Part shown: piece after piece, positions 17,873-27,157 of the stretch
Layout of the letters: the number at the start of each line of letters is the position of its first letter
How positions within the stretch are numbered: the first letter of the stretch is position 1
Assembly: GCA_934699095.1 (NCBI GenBank)
Contig: CAKUVI010000001.1
Location: 186,001-250,000 of the forward strand
Length of the DNA stretch: 64,000 nt
Direction of reading: 5' to 3'
Source of the DNA: an uncultured Bacteroidales bacterium
Lineage (GTDB): Bacteria; Bacteroidota; Bacteroidia; Bacteroidales; WCHB1-69
Program-made: the position numbers and the translations under genes
The notes under the pieces: generated by a model
Told to the model about the DNA's origin: nothing
Databases searched by the model: none
Seen by the model: the letters and a program-made list of their open reading frames with translations, nothing else

Positions 17873-19384
17873 ATGAAACCGTGGCAGATTACTCTGTTTA
17901 TATTCTTGACAATCACAACGTTAGGTGTGATTAGCTGCTTTTATCCCAAAGATGGTGTAAAAGTGCTTGGTCATACCGTGAATTTTCCGACTTTGGAGGA
18001 GGTTCTCGCTGATGACAGTGAAGATATTCCGGAACTTGACCTTGAAGAGGAAGGTGCCGAGCGGAAAATACCTCTGCCCACGCCTTTTAACAAGAAAAAG
18101 CGCGAAGCGATAATAGCTGAAATAGCCAAAGAAGATTCTATAAAACAGAAAATAGTTGAAGAACAGATAGATACGATAGAATCGTTTAAGGAAACGCTTG
18201 CCGAGGCCGGGCATTTTTATCTGCCGAATGGAGACATCACCTATTTTGACAATTTCTTTGCAAAGGCCGCATCTGCACGTTCCCGCGGTGAGGTTTTGCG
18301 TGTTCTCCACTATGGTGACAGTCAGATTGAGATGGACAGGATGTCGGGCAACTTACGTACCTTTTTTCAATCGCATTTCGGTGGTGGAGGTCCGGGTTTG
18401 GTGCCAGTGGTTCAGACTGTTGCATCATATGCGGTCTCTCAGTCGGCATCAGGGCCGTTCACCTTGTACTCGTCATACGGGGACGGGGCCCGGGCAAGAG
18501 GCAACTACGGTCTTATGGTGAAGTGCTACCGCCTCACCGGTAACGGCACTTTCACTGCAAATGCTTCTTCCAACAAACGCACAGATGCCCGTGTAAAGAG
18601 GTTCTCTCGCGTGACTATACTCTACAACGACCGTGACGGCAAATTCCATGCCACCCTCACCGACCGCCGCCATGGTTATGACTCGACATCCAGGAGCCAT
18701 GGCGTCGGAATACAGTCAATGCACTGGCAAACCGACTCGGCAACATCATCCATCAGGATAAACATGCAGGGCATCGCCGACATATACGGAATCATGATAG
18801 ACAACGGACCGGGTGTGAGTGTTGACAACATACCGCTCAGAAGCTCTTCCGGGAACCAGTTTACACTGGTGACCGACAGTGTGCTCCGGAAATGCTACAA
18901 ATATTCGAATGTCGGTATGATAATACTCCAGTTCGGAGGCAATTCTGTACCGGCTATTTATAGCACAAAGTCCATTAACGACTACTGCAATCTCATGCAG
19001 AACCAGATAAGGCGGATCCGCTCGGTTTGCCCCGGCGCCACAATCCTATTCATCGGACCTTCTGATATGAGCACATCATACAAAGGTTCTATGCAGACAT
19101 ACAAAATGCTTCCGCAGATGATTGAAAGTCTGAAAGACATGTGTTTGAAAAACAACGTTGCATATTGGGATCTCTATGAGATGATGGGCGGACGTAATTC
19201 AATGGTTGCTTGGGTGCGCAAGGGATGGGCAGGCCCCGATTATATACACTTCACCACTGCGGGTGCTCAATATGCCGGTAAGCAATTGGCCAATAATTTC
19301 GCCACGATGTATGATCTTTACAAGACACGTCGGAGCATGGGAAAGGAACAATTCGACAATCTATGGGACGCCGCGGAAAGATAG
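17873..19384 (+). CDS. Membrane-anchored SGNH/GDSL hydrolase-like protein
   Basis: 503 residues. An N-terminal hydrophobic segment (residues 6-22) ends in a Cys-containing stretch and is followed by a charged, Glu-rich linker (40-110), suggesting a periplasmic domain tethered to the inner membrane. The SGNH fold shows block I LHYGDSQ (Ser near residue 148), block III QFGGNSV and block V PDYIHFTTAG (catalytic Asp/His near 455). Together with the second SGNH gene and the MBOAT gene it forms an operon like algJ/algI or patB/patA, which add or remove O-acetyl groups on polysaccharide or peptidoglycan. The next gene starts inside its last 22 bases. The exact target glycan is unknown. Confidence 0.78.
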   Translation: MKPWQITLFIFLTITTLGVISCFYPKDGVKVLGHTVNFPTLEEVLADDSEDIPELDLEEEGAERKIPLPTPFNKKKREAIIAEIAKEDSIKQKIVEEQIDTIESFKETLAEAGHFYLPNGDITYFDNFFAKAASARSRGEVLRVLHYGDSQIEMDRMSGNLRTFFQSHFGGGGPGLVPVVQTVASYAVSQSASGPFTLYSSYGDGARARGNYGLMVKCYRLTGNGTFTANASSNKRTDARVKRFSRVTILYNDRDGKFHATLTDRRHGYDSTSRSHGVGIQSMHWQTDSATSSIRINMQGIADIYGIMIDNGPGVSVDNIPLRSSSGNQFTLVTDSVLRKCYKYSNVGMIILQFGGNSVPAIYSTKSINDYCNLMQNQIRRIRSVCPGATILFIGPSDMSTSYKGSMQTYKMLPQMIESLKDMCLKNNVAYWDLYEMMGGRNSMVAWVRKGWAGPDYIHFTTAGAQYAGKQLANNFATMYDLYKTRRSMGKEQFDNLWDAAER

Positions 19385-20673
19385 TGTTTGCAGTTTTGGT
19401 TATGCTTGCCATGAAGATGTCGGCGCAGGTGACAGAGCCTGCCGACTCGGTGGCTTTGGTGATGCAGGATGACACATCGGCAGTGTGGGTTCTGCCTGAA
19501 ATGTTCTCGGCTTACGACTCCACATTCTCTTTCATCCGATTCAACGAAGACACTCTTTACTTGGCTCAAAATCATGAAAAGATGGACTTCTTCTATGCCA
19601 AGCTTGCCGAGGTTCTGAATACAAAGGAGGGCAACGTGCATATCATGCACATTGGAGGCTCACATGTGCAGGCAGGAACGATGTCGAACAGGATCAGAAG
19701 GCATCTGCTGAGAGATTTTGGAGGGCGTGTGCAGGCCTCGCGCGGCTTTATATTCCCTTATTCCGCTGCCAATGCCTGCAACAACCCGCGTGATTATTCG
19801 GTGTTGCGGTCGGCCCCTTTCTCCTTGATCCGCAACGTGTATTCCACATACCCCTCACCATTGGGACTTTGCGGAATCTCAGTTTATTGCACTCAATCTC
19901 AGAACTCTCTGACTATCAAAATGAATGACCTCGACTACGATTTCTCAACAGACACAATAATCCTGCTCGGGAGGTCTAACGGATATTTCATCGATCCCGT
20001 CATCAAAGAGGACACCATATATCGTTTTGCAGATGAAACTGACACAGCGAATGGAAGGTATTATTTTTACTTTGACCATCCGGTCAGGGAGTTTACGATG
20101 TATTTTCCATGTGGTGTGGCAGACACATTTTTCATGAATGGCATTCTGTTGAAAAACGGGAATCCAGGCGTCACCTTCTCATCAATAGGAGTTAACGGCG
20201 CTGCGGTGCCATCGTACCTTCGCTGTGAGAATTTCAGCCGCGATCTTTCGTTGTTCCCGCCTGATCTCGTAATCTTTGGCATCGGTGTGAATGACGCCTT
20301 TGATCCCAATTTCGACACAATAGTTTTCAAAAACAACTACCTTAAGCTAATCGAACGCATCAGGTCCGTCAATCCCGATTGTGCCTTCGTTTTTCTGTCG
20401 AACAACGACACTTGGAAAAGGGGTTCGCGTGGCCGCTACCACGTCAATCAGACTGGTCCGATGGTAAGTGCCACCATGTACAGGCTTGCAGATGCCACCG
20501 ATGGTGCCGTTTGGGACCAATTTTCTGTGATGGGTGGCTTGGGCTCAATGGCCAAATGGCAAAATAAGGGATTGGCACAAAAAGACCGTGTTCATTTCAC
20601 CGTAAATGGCTATAATCTTATTGGAGACCTGTTCTACCACGCTTTTATTCAACCTGTTAAAATTGACAAATAA
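19363..20673 (+). CDS. Second exported SGNH-family protein of the O-acylation operon
   Basis: 436 residues. Starts with a signal peptide (MGRRGKIVFAVLVMLAMKM, cleavage near SAQ). Block I reads MHIGGSHVQ, so the GDS motif is GGS with the Ser kept; block III is FGIGVNDAF and block V KDRVHFTVNG. It shares its layout with the preceding gene, probably by an old duplication, but is well diverged. The start overlaps the upstream gene by 22 bases and its stop overlaps the MBOAT start (TAATG), so all three are translationally coupled. Likely a periplasmic acetyl-ester transferase or esterase working with the MBOAT protein. Confidence 0.76.
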   Translation: MGRRGKIVFAVLVMLAMKMSAQVTEPADSVALVMQDDTSAVWVLPEMFSAYDSTFSFIRFNEDTLYLAQNHEKMDFFYAKLAEVLNTKEGNVHIMHIGGSHVQAGTMSNRIRRHLLRDFGGRVQASRGFIFPYSAANACNNPRDYSVLRSAPFSLIRNVYSTYPSPLGLCGISVYCTQSQNSLTIKMNDLDYDFSTDTIILLGRSNGYFIDPVIKEDTIYRFADETDTANGRYYFYFDHPVREFTMYFPCGVADTFFMNGILLKNGNPGVTFSSIGVNGAAVPSYLRCENFSRDLSLFPPDLVIFGIGVNDAFDPNFDTIVFKNNYLKLIERIRSVNPDCAFVFLSNNDTWKRGSRGRYHVNQTGPMVSATMYRLADATDGAVWDQFSVMGGLGSMAKWQNKGLAQKDRVHFTVNGYNLIGDLFYHAFIQPVKIDK

Positions 20674-22532
20674 TGACCTGGGAAAATATATCACACTTTT
20701 TTGTAAACTTGTTCTCATTCGATGAACGTTATCCATTGCTGTTTACACAATTCAACTTCTGGGCTTTTTTTGCTATCGTTTTCGCAGGTTTTGCCCTCAC
20801 AAACCGTAAGCGCCTCCTAAGAAACAGCTTCCTTTTTTTCGTCAGCATCCTGTTTTACTACAAAACCTCAGGATTGTTTGTCTTGATACTTCTGTTTGAC
20901 ACCTTTTTCGACTATTTTTTAGGTGTTTTTATGGACAAGTCGAAGAACAATGGGATCAGAAAAGCGTTCATGGTTTTTGGGGTAGTGGTAAACCTTTTGA
21001 TTTTGTTCTACTTCAAATATGCATACTTCTGCACTGACGCCTACAACACCATTGTGGGCAGCGAACATAAGGTTATAAACTGGCTCGCCCAGTGGGCTAA
21101 TGAGTGGAGCGGCAGCAACTATTTTGATGCGTCAAAGATTCTGCTGCCAGTGGGCATTTCGTTCTACACATTCCAGAATATCAGTTATCTGGTAGATGTG
21201 TACAAAAGGAAAATACCTCATGTTGGAAATATACTGGACTTCGGATTTTACGTTTCCTTTTTCCCGCAGTTAGTTGCAGGACCTATTGTGCGCGCCGACC
21301 AGTTTGTGCCTCAGTTATACAAGAAATTCTTCCTTACGAGAAAGCAGTTTGGCATTGCAGTATTTTGGATTCTCAACGGATTGGCCAAGAAGCTGATTAT
21401 GAGCGACTATTTGGCTGTTAATTTCGTTGACAGGGTTTTTAACAATCCATCGCTGTTTACAGCTTTTGAGAATCTATCAGCGCTTTTCATATATTCCTTG
21501 CAGGTTTATGCCGATTTCTCAGGGTACACTGACATTGCTATTGGGGTAGCCATGCTGATGGGATTTTATCTGCCGAAGAACTTTAACTCGCCATATAAGG
21601 CCACTAACCCTGGTAATTTCTGGAAAAGGTGGCATATTTCACTTTCAAACTGGCTGAAAGACTATCTGTATATACCGTTGGGCGGTAACCGTAATGCCAC
21701 TTTCGGTACCTATTTTTGCATTTCTTTGATTGCAGGTGTTATCATCCTCCTCACGAAGAGTGTTGTTATTGCATCAATCATAGGCGCTGTTGCCTTAGTG
21801 CTGCTTGTGGTATCGCTGATAAGCAAGAAGGCACGTCTGAAGATCAGTACAAATATCAACATGATGAATACCATGTTGTTGGGCGGTTTATGGCACGGTG
21901 CTTCGTGGAATTTCATGATTTGGGGCGGATTGAATGGTATCGGAATTCTCTCTTACAAGATATGGCGTCACTGTAATATGTTGGTACGTAGTACTATAGC
22001 AACAGTTGTCTTTGTGGCATTCCTCACCATAAACCACTTTTTCCTACATCCTGCTTTTATGATAGGCATTGTGTGGAGCGGTGTTTGGTTCGCCGGCACG
22101 TTGATCAAGACCATCTATTCGCTGATAAAACCAGACAAAATGGTGGTGTGGTTAGACAAAGTATGGGGAATTTTCCAGACGTTCGTATTCATATCTTTTA
22201 CGCGTCTTTTCTTTAGATCAGGTTCAAATCTCGACCCGGCCACAGCCAACGAAACGGCCTGGGAGACAGCAAAAAGCATGGTAAACAGCATAGGCGGTCA
22301 ATGGAATTTGGCTGCCATTCCTGAGATCCTCGCCAACTATAGGGGCGTTTTCGTGATGTTTGTGCTGGGCATGATAATACATTGGTTGCCAGACCGTTGG
22401 AAACGCTGGTACAGAATTAACTTTGCGATGCTTCCGCTCTGGATTATGCTTCCGATAGTTGTAATCATCGTATTTGTACTTTATCAGTTTGTCACCGCCG
22501 ACCTTCAGCCGTTCATCTATTTCCAATTCTGA
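20673..22532 (+). CDS. MBOAT family membrane O-acyltransferase (AlgI/PatA-like)
   Basis: 619 residues, somewhat longer than AlgI (about 520). Around 12 hydrophobic segments are visible. Family signatures include the segment NISYLVDVYKR, the PQLVAGPIVRA motif, YADFSGYTDIAIG, FWKRWHISLSNWLKDY and the essential-His motif GGLWHGASWNF (His near residue 407). MBOAT proteins move acyl groups from the cytoplasm across the inner membrane to partner SGNH proteins. The start codon overlaps the preceding stop by one base. It is the last gene of the operon. Confidence 0.88.
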   Translation: MTWENISHFFVNLFSFDERYPLLFTQFNFWAFFAIVFAGFALTNRKRLLRNSFLFFVSILFYYKTSGLFVLILLFDTFFDYFLGVFMDKSKNNGIRKAFMVFGVVVNLLILFYFKYAYFCTDAYNTIVGSEHKVINWLAQWANEWSGSNYFDASKILLPVGISFYTFQNISYLVDVYKRKIPHVGNILDFGFYVSFFPQLVAGPIVRADQFVPQLYKKFFLTRKQFGIAVFWILNGLAKKLIMSDYLAVNFVDRVFNNPSLFTAFENLSALFIYSLQVYADFSGYTDIAIGVAMLMGFYLPKNFNSPYKATNPGNFWKRWHISLSNWLKDYLYIPLGGNRNATFGTYFCISLIAGVIILLTKSVVIASIIGAVALVLLVVSLISKKARLKISTNINMMNTMLLGGLWHGASWNFMIWGGLNGIGILSYKIWRHCNMLVRSTIATVVFVAFLTINHFFLHPAFMIGIVWSGVWFAGTLIKTIYSLIKPDKMVVWLDKVWGIFQTFVFISFTRLFFRSGSNLDPATANETAWETAKSMVNSIGGQWNLAAIPEILANYRGVFVMFVLGMIIHWLPDRWKRWYRINFAMLPLWIMLPIVVIIVFVLYQFVTADLQPFIYFQF

Positions 22533-22835
22533 TTCTGACTTACCTGTTTTTTACGTTAGATTCCAGCGATCTTCGTTGCGAAAGGGAAAAGAATTGATAA
22601 AATTAAGTCAATTATATATATTGTTATTCGTAAAAAACGTACGTTTTATCGGGCAAAATTATTCAAACGAACAGTTTTTGCTTTGCAACGTTATTGGCAT
22701 GGAAATCTGCTTAATTGCCACTTTTATCTTCCTCTACAACACTTGGAAAGTTGATTTATCGGAATTTTTGTTTTACTGAATATCAATCGTTAAAATTAGT
22801 ACCTTTGCAATCGTAAAAAAAATGCTTTATTTGAG
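22533..22835. other. Spacer with promoter only
   Basis: 303 bases, A/T-rich at the right. The only visible element is the -7 box for the deiminase-like gene. A plus-strand open frame at 22474-22779 overlaps the MBOAT 3' end and shows no protein features, so it is not called. Confidence 0.5.
22800..22807 (+). promoter_or_regulatory. -7 box for the deiminase-like gene
   Basis: TACCTTTG, 28 bases before the ATG at 22836. Confidence 0.6.
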
Positions 22836-24092
22836 ATGAAGAATTTGCGCTTTTGGAAATTAGTATTTGTTCTTTCTGTTTGTGTGTCAATTAATTATGT
22901 AAATGCTCAAAAATCCCGTTTCGGAAATCCGCAGGCTGAGTGGGCGCGCGCCGGCGTGATTTTGATGCATACCCCCGGACAAGAACTTTTCGACGGATTG
23001 CTTCACCCTGCCGCTGGCCTTTTCGCTGATTATTTTGACGTTGACAAGGCAGCTGCCGAACACGAAAACTATATCAAGATGCTTCGTAAAAATGGTATAA
23101 AAGTTTATACTATTCTTGATATTTTAGAAGAAACAGGTATTGATAGTGTTCGTGAATTGGCCTCTAAATCAATGATTTACAATACGAAAAAGTTAGATAA
23201 GGAAGATGCAGAAGAGGCTGAAAGATACCGTCAGGAAGTATTGTCAAAGATGAGTCGTGCAGATCTGATCCGCTGTATTATTTTCCAGCCAACAGTCATC
23301 CTTTACAAAACAGGTCAAAATACAGGCTATGAAGCTCAATATTCCCATGTCCCGATGACTAATCTCCATTTTACTCGAGATCAAAGCGTCTCTACACCAC
23401 GCGGTTATGTCATTTGTAATCTCAATTCTTCTCAAAGAGACATAGAGTCGGATATTATCGAACTTTGTTACAGACATTTAGGCCAAAATCCCATACTTAG
23501 AATCTCAGATGAAGGCAGGTTGGAAGGCGGCGATTACATCCCTGCAGGTACATTCTCGTTGATTGGTTGCGGAATGAGGACTAACGATGAGGGAATAAGA
23601 CAGATGATGGCAGCCGATGCCTTCGGCCACGACACTGTGGTTGTGGTGAGAGATCATAAATTTTGGCAGCAGGAGATGCATCTCAACACTTATTTCAACA
23701 TTATCGACAAAGACCTGTGCACTTTGTCGGAGAGCCGCTTGAACGCACGTCCTGATGATCCTGAGTTTCTTACTTGCGACATTTGGACGCGGCAGCCCGG
23801 CACAAAGGAATACACCATCCAAAGGAACCGTATGCCGTTCGTCAGTTTTCTGGATGAACGCAATTTTGAAATCATTCCTATAGGAAGTGAAGATGAGGAA
23901 CATTATGCCAACAACTATCTTACAATCGCTCCGCGCCACATTATGGCCGTTGACGGACTTTCAAAAGAACTTCTCAACCTCTTTTCGGGTGCGGGTGTGA
24001 AGGTGGAGAGCGTTCCGATGGATAACCTTGTGGCAGGTTTCGGCGCCGCCAACAGTCTGACACAGGTCATGAAACGCTCGCTACGCTGGTGA
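22836..24092 (+). CDS. Exported arginine deiminase-fold protein lacking the catalytic Cys
   Basis: 418 residues, the length of typical arginine deiminases, but with an N-terminal signal peptide (about residues 5-25, ending NAQ), which cytoplasmic ADI lacks. The fold is recognisable from NLHFTRDQ (179-184, guanidino-binding Asp182), LEGGDYIPAG (Glu230), MHLNTYF (His282) and the C-terminal GAANSLTQV. Compared with the classical catalytic set Asp/Glu/His/Asp/Cys, the second Asp is Asn284 and the nucleophilic Cys is Ser407. Since the Cys forms the covalent amidino intermediate, ordinary deiminase activity is not expected. It may bind an arginine-like ligand, be a pseudoenzyme, or use different chemistry. 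It has its own promoter and stands alone. Confidence 0.8.
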   Translation: MKNLRFWKLVFVLSVCVSINYVNAQKSRFGNPQAEWARAGVILMHTPGQELFDGLLHPAAGLFADYFDVDKAAAEHENYIKMLRKNGIKVYTILDILEETGIDSVRELASKSMIYNTKKLDKEDAEEAERYRQEVLSKMSRADLIRCIIFQPTVILYKTGQNTGYEAQYSHVPMTNLHFTRDQSVSTPRGYVICNLNSSQRDIESDIIELCYRHLGQNPILRISDEGRLEGGDYIPAGTFSLIGCGMRTNDEGIRQMMAADAFGHDTVVVVRDHKFWQQEMHLNTYFNIIDKDLCTLSESRLNARPDDPEFLTCDIWTRQPGTKEYTIQRNRMPFVSFLDERNFEIIPIGSEDEEHYANNYLTIAPRHIMAVDGLSKELLNLFSGAGVKVESVPMDNLVAGFGAANSLTQVMKRSLRW

Positions 24093-24138
24093 TGTTTGCA
24101 ATCCTGTTAAGAAACTCCTGTTTTTCAAAGGATTTTTG

Positions 24139-24146
24139 TATCTTTG
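24139..24146 (+). promoter_or_regulatory. -7 box for the polyferredoxin/AKR pair
   Basis: TATCTTTG, about 80 bases before the ATG at 24226. A short G/C-rich imperfect inverted repeat (TACCC..GGGTA, around 24162-24184) lies in the leader. Confidence 0.55.
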
Positions 24147-24225
24147 CAGTCTGAAATATGTACCCAACTGGTAGGGTGGGGTATATTTGCTGTTTTCCTG
24201 ATGAAATCAACAAACGACAAATTAT

Positions 24226-25728
24226 ATGCATAAAAAAACATTAAAAAGGATTAGAAGCGTGATTGGGGCAATCTTTTTCTTGTGTATCACGCTCATGTTC
24301 TTGGATTTTACAGGTACTCTCCAAAAATTCCTTTCCTGGATGGCAAAAGTTCAGTTTTTGCCGGCTGTAATGGCACTTAATTTCGCGGTTATAGCTTTAA
24401 TTTTGATTGTGACCTTGCTTTTCGGTCGCATCTATTGCTCTGTGATATGTCCTATGGGCGTTTTTCAGGATGGGGTTGCTCATATCCATAACTGGATAAA
24501 GAAGAACAGATACACCTATTCGAAAGCACATAACATACTCAGGTATGTGTTTTTAGCTGTCTTTGTTTTAGCATTGATTTTTGGTGTCGGTTCTCTGACA
24601 GCACTTCTTGCTCCGTACTCGGCATACGGGCGCATAGTGCAGAACCTTTTCGCACCGGTCTATCAGTGGTGCAACAACGGATTGGCCGCCATCAGTGAAC
24701 ATTTCAACAGTTATGCTTTCTATTCAAAAGAGGTTTGGATGAGGAGTTTGCCTACTTTCATAATTGCAGCGGTGACGCTTGTTGTAGTGGTAGTGCTCTC
24801 GTGGCGCAACGGCCGTACTTATTGCAATAATGTGTGTCCAGTTGGCACTTTCCTCAGTTTTTTCTCTCGTTTTTCGTGGTTTAAGATACATATTGACGAA
24901 GATAAATGTATCAAATGTGGCCTTTGCACCAAGAATTGCAAATCATCATGCATCGACGGGAAAAATGGTTTTGTTGACTATTCACGATGTGTCACTTGCG
25001 GCAACTGCATGGCTGTATGTCCCAAAGAAGCAATTTCATACAAACATTTGGCATTGAAGAAAGTGAACGCTGTTGCAGAGAAAAGTTCAAAAGACGAGGT
25101 TGACACAAGTAAGCGTGCCTTTTTGATCGGTTCAGCCATAGCTGTTGGAACGGCCGCTTTTGCCCAGGAGAAGAAGAAGGTTGATGGAGGCTTGGCTTTC
25201 ATTGAAGACAAGGTTGCGCCTAAAAGGAAGACACCAATAGTGCCAGCCGGAGCGCGCTCACTCAAGAGTTTTCGTACCCGTTGTACCGGATGCCAACTGT
25301 GTGTTTCGCAGTGCCCGAATGACGTGCTTCGCCCTTCCACGGATTTACTTCATCTGATGCAGCCGGAAATGTCGTTCGAGCGCGGTTACTGCCGTCCTGA
25401 ATGTACTGTTTGTAGCGATGTCTGTCCGACTGGAGCCATAACCAAGATTCTGAAGGAAGAAAAGAGCTCTATCAAAAAAGGACAGGCTGTCTGGATTGCA
25501 TGGAACTGTATAGTTATGAGTGACGGTGTGAATTGTGGCAACTGCTCGCGCCATTGTCCTACCGAGGCAATCAGGATGGTGCCGGCTGGTGGCGACAAAC
25601 CAGATTTGCTTATCCCCGCGGTGAATGAAAACTCGTGCATTGGTTGCGGTGCCTGTGAATATGTGTGCCCGGCTCGCCCAATGTCGGCTATCTTTGTAGA
25701 AGGTATAGAACAACACCGAACTATTTAA
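24226..25728 (+). CDS. Membrane polyferredoxin, NapH-like N-terminus fused to NapG-like C-terminus
   Basis: 500 residues in two halves. Residues 1-275 look like NapH: four hydrophobic segments (about 12-28, 45-66, 105-128, 176-192), two membrane-edge CxxxCP motifs (71-75 CSVIC, 200-204 CNNVC) and two [4Fe-4S] sites (228-238 CIKCGLCTKNC; 255-265 CVTCGNCMAVC). A second export-like segment, SKRAFLIGSAIAVGTAAFA (295-313), is followed by a NapG/ferredoxin-like domain with further cluster motifs (CTGCQLCVSQC, CTVCSDVC, CGNCSRHC, CIGCGACEYVC). This suits transfer of quinol electrons across the membrane to a periplasmic partner. The aldo/keto reductase gene 19 bases downstream is the likely partner. 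Confidence 0.8.
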   Translation: MHKKTLKRIRSVIGAIFFLCITLMFLDFTGTLQKFLSWMAKVQFLPAVMALNFAVIALILIVTLLFGRIYCSVICPMGVFQDGVAHIHNWIKKNRYTYSKAHNILRYVFLAVFVLALIFGVGSLTALLAPYSAYGRIVQNLFAPVYQWCNNGLAAISEHFNSYAFYSKEVWMRSLPTFIIAAVTLVVVVVLSWRNGRTYCNNVCPVGTFLSFFSRFSWFKIHIDEDKCIKCGLCTKNCKSSCIDGKNGFVDYSRCVTCGNCMAVCPKEAISYKHLALKKVNAVAEKSSKDEVDTSKRAFLIGSAIAVGTAAFAQEKKKVDGGLAFIEDKVAPKRKTPIVPAGARSLKSFRTRCTGCQLCVSQCPNDVLRPSTDLLHLMQPEMSFERGYCRPECTVCSDVCPTGAITKILKEEKSSIKKGQAVWIAWNCIVMSDGVNCGNCSRHCPTEAIRMVPAGGDKPDLLIPAVNENSCIGCGACEYVCPARPMSAIFVEGIEQHRTI

Positions 25729-25747
25729 TTATTTAAAAATCAGAATT

Positions 25748-27157
25748 ATGTCAGAAAAAAACATATCCAGAAGAAGTTTTCTCAAGATTCTTGGTGCCGG
25801 AGCCGCAGCCGCCTCTGTGTCTATGGTTGGATGTAAACCAAACACAGTCGTGGACGCTGGTGACATCGAATTGAAAAAAGGTGCCATGACATACCGCACA
25901 AACCCTAAAACTGGTGACAAGATCTCATTGCTCGGTTACGGAATGATGCGTCTTCCAGTGATTGAGGATAAAGTACCACGAAACGCATCGGGACGGGAGT
26001 CGGAAGCCCCGATCGATCAGGAAATGGTCAACAGATTGGTGGATAAGGCAATAGAATACGGCGTTAATTATTTCGACACATCCCCGGCTTATTGTCAGGG
26101 ACGCAGTGAAAAAGCCACTGGCATAGCCCTTTCACGCCACAAGCGCAGCGAGTATTTTGTGGCTACCAAAATGTCTAATTTTTCCCCTGAGACATGGTCA
26201 CGGAAAGCATCCATCGAGATGTTCCAAAACTCGCTTAAGGAGCTTCAGGTTGATTATATTGATTACCTGCTCCTGCACTCAATCGGAGGTGGTCAAGATG
26301 CAATGGAGATGCTAAGAAAACGCTACTACGACAATGGAATTCTTGATTATTTGTTGGAACAGCGTGAAAAAGGCGTGATTCGTAACCTCGGCTTCTCCTA
26401 TCATGGCGATATCAAAGCTTTTGACTATCTTTTGTCACGCCATGACGAATACAAGTGGGATTTTGTACAGATTGAGATGAACTATCTTGACTGGCATTTT
26501 GCAAACGAGATAAACGATAGAAACACGGATGCCGAGTATCTTTACAGTGAATTGGAAAAGCGCAATATTCCGGCTGTAATCATGGAGCCGCTGCTTGGTG
26601 GCCGTCTTGCCAATGTGCCGGATGCCATAGCTGATCAGATGAAGGCGCGCGAACCACAGCGCAGCATCGCTTCGTGGGCTTTCCGGTTCTGCGGCACTTA
26701 TCCAAACGTGCTCACATCCCTGAGCGGCATGACCTACATGGATCATTTGGATGATAACCTCAAAACTCACTGTCCGATGGTCCCCCTTGAAAAGGAAGAA
26801 CTTGACTTTTTGGAGAAAATTGCCGAAGAGATTTATAATTTGAAGAATATTCCATGTACTGCTTGTCAGTATTGTATGCCGTGTCCTTATGGTTTGAATA
26901 TTCCGGCAATTTTTTCTCACTATAACAAGTGTATCAAGGAGGGAAATTTGGCACAATCTTCAACAGACAGCGAGTATAAGAAGATGCGGAAAGCGTTTCT
27001 CGTAGGCTACGACAGAAGTGTGCCAAAATTGCGCCAAGCTGACCATTGTACCAATTGCGGAGAATGCGTCACTCACTGTCCACAGAGAATCAACATTCCT
27101 GAAATGATGGGAATGGTGGATGAGTATGTTGAGAAATTAAAACAGAATACTCTCTAA
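25748..27157 (+). CDS. Tat-exported aldo/keto reductase with C-terminal ferredoxin domain
   Basis: 469 residues. Twin-arginine motif RRSFLK at 8-13, hydrophobic segment, then a lipobox-like VGC (Cys29), so probably a Tat-exported lipoprotein. Residues 60-345 are an aldo/keto reductase barrel: FDTSPAY near residue 116, TKMSNF, and IDYLLLHS. The C-terminal region carries two ferredoxin motifs, CTACQYCMPCPYG and CTNCGECVTHCPQ. Related proteins are annotated as 4Fe-4S aldo/keto reductases with unknown substrates. It forms an operon with the polyferredoxin upstream, suggesting that electrons reach the barrel through Fe-S clusters. Its stop codon overlaps the stop codon of the convergent gene on the other strand. 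Confidence 0.85.
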   Translation: MSEKNISRRSFLKILGAGAAAASVSMVGCKPNTVVDAGDIELKKGAMTYRTNPKTGDKISLLGYGMMRLPVIEDKVPRNASGRESEAPIDQEMVNRLVDKAIEYGVNYFDTSPAYCQGRSEKATGIALSRHKRSEYFVATKMSNFSPETWSRKASIEMFQNSLKELQVDYIDYLLLHSIGGGQDAMEMLRKRYYDNGILDYLLEQREKGVIRNLGFSYHGDIKAFDYLLSRHDEYKWDFVQIEMNYLDWHFANEINDRNTDAEYLYSELEKRNIPAVIMEPLLGGRLANVPDAIADQMKAREPQRSIASWAFRFCGTYPNVLTSLSGMTYMDHLDDNLKTHCPMVPLEKEELDFLEKIAEEIYNLKNIPCTACQYCMPCPYGLNIPAIFSHYNKCIKEGNLAQSSTDSEYKKMRKAFLVGYDRSVPKLRQADHCTNCGECVTHCPQRINIPEMMGMVDEYVEKLKQNTL

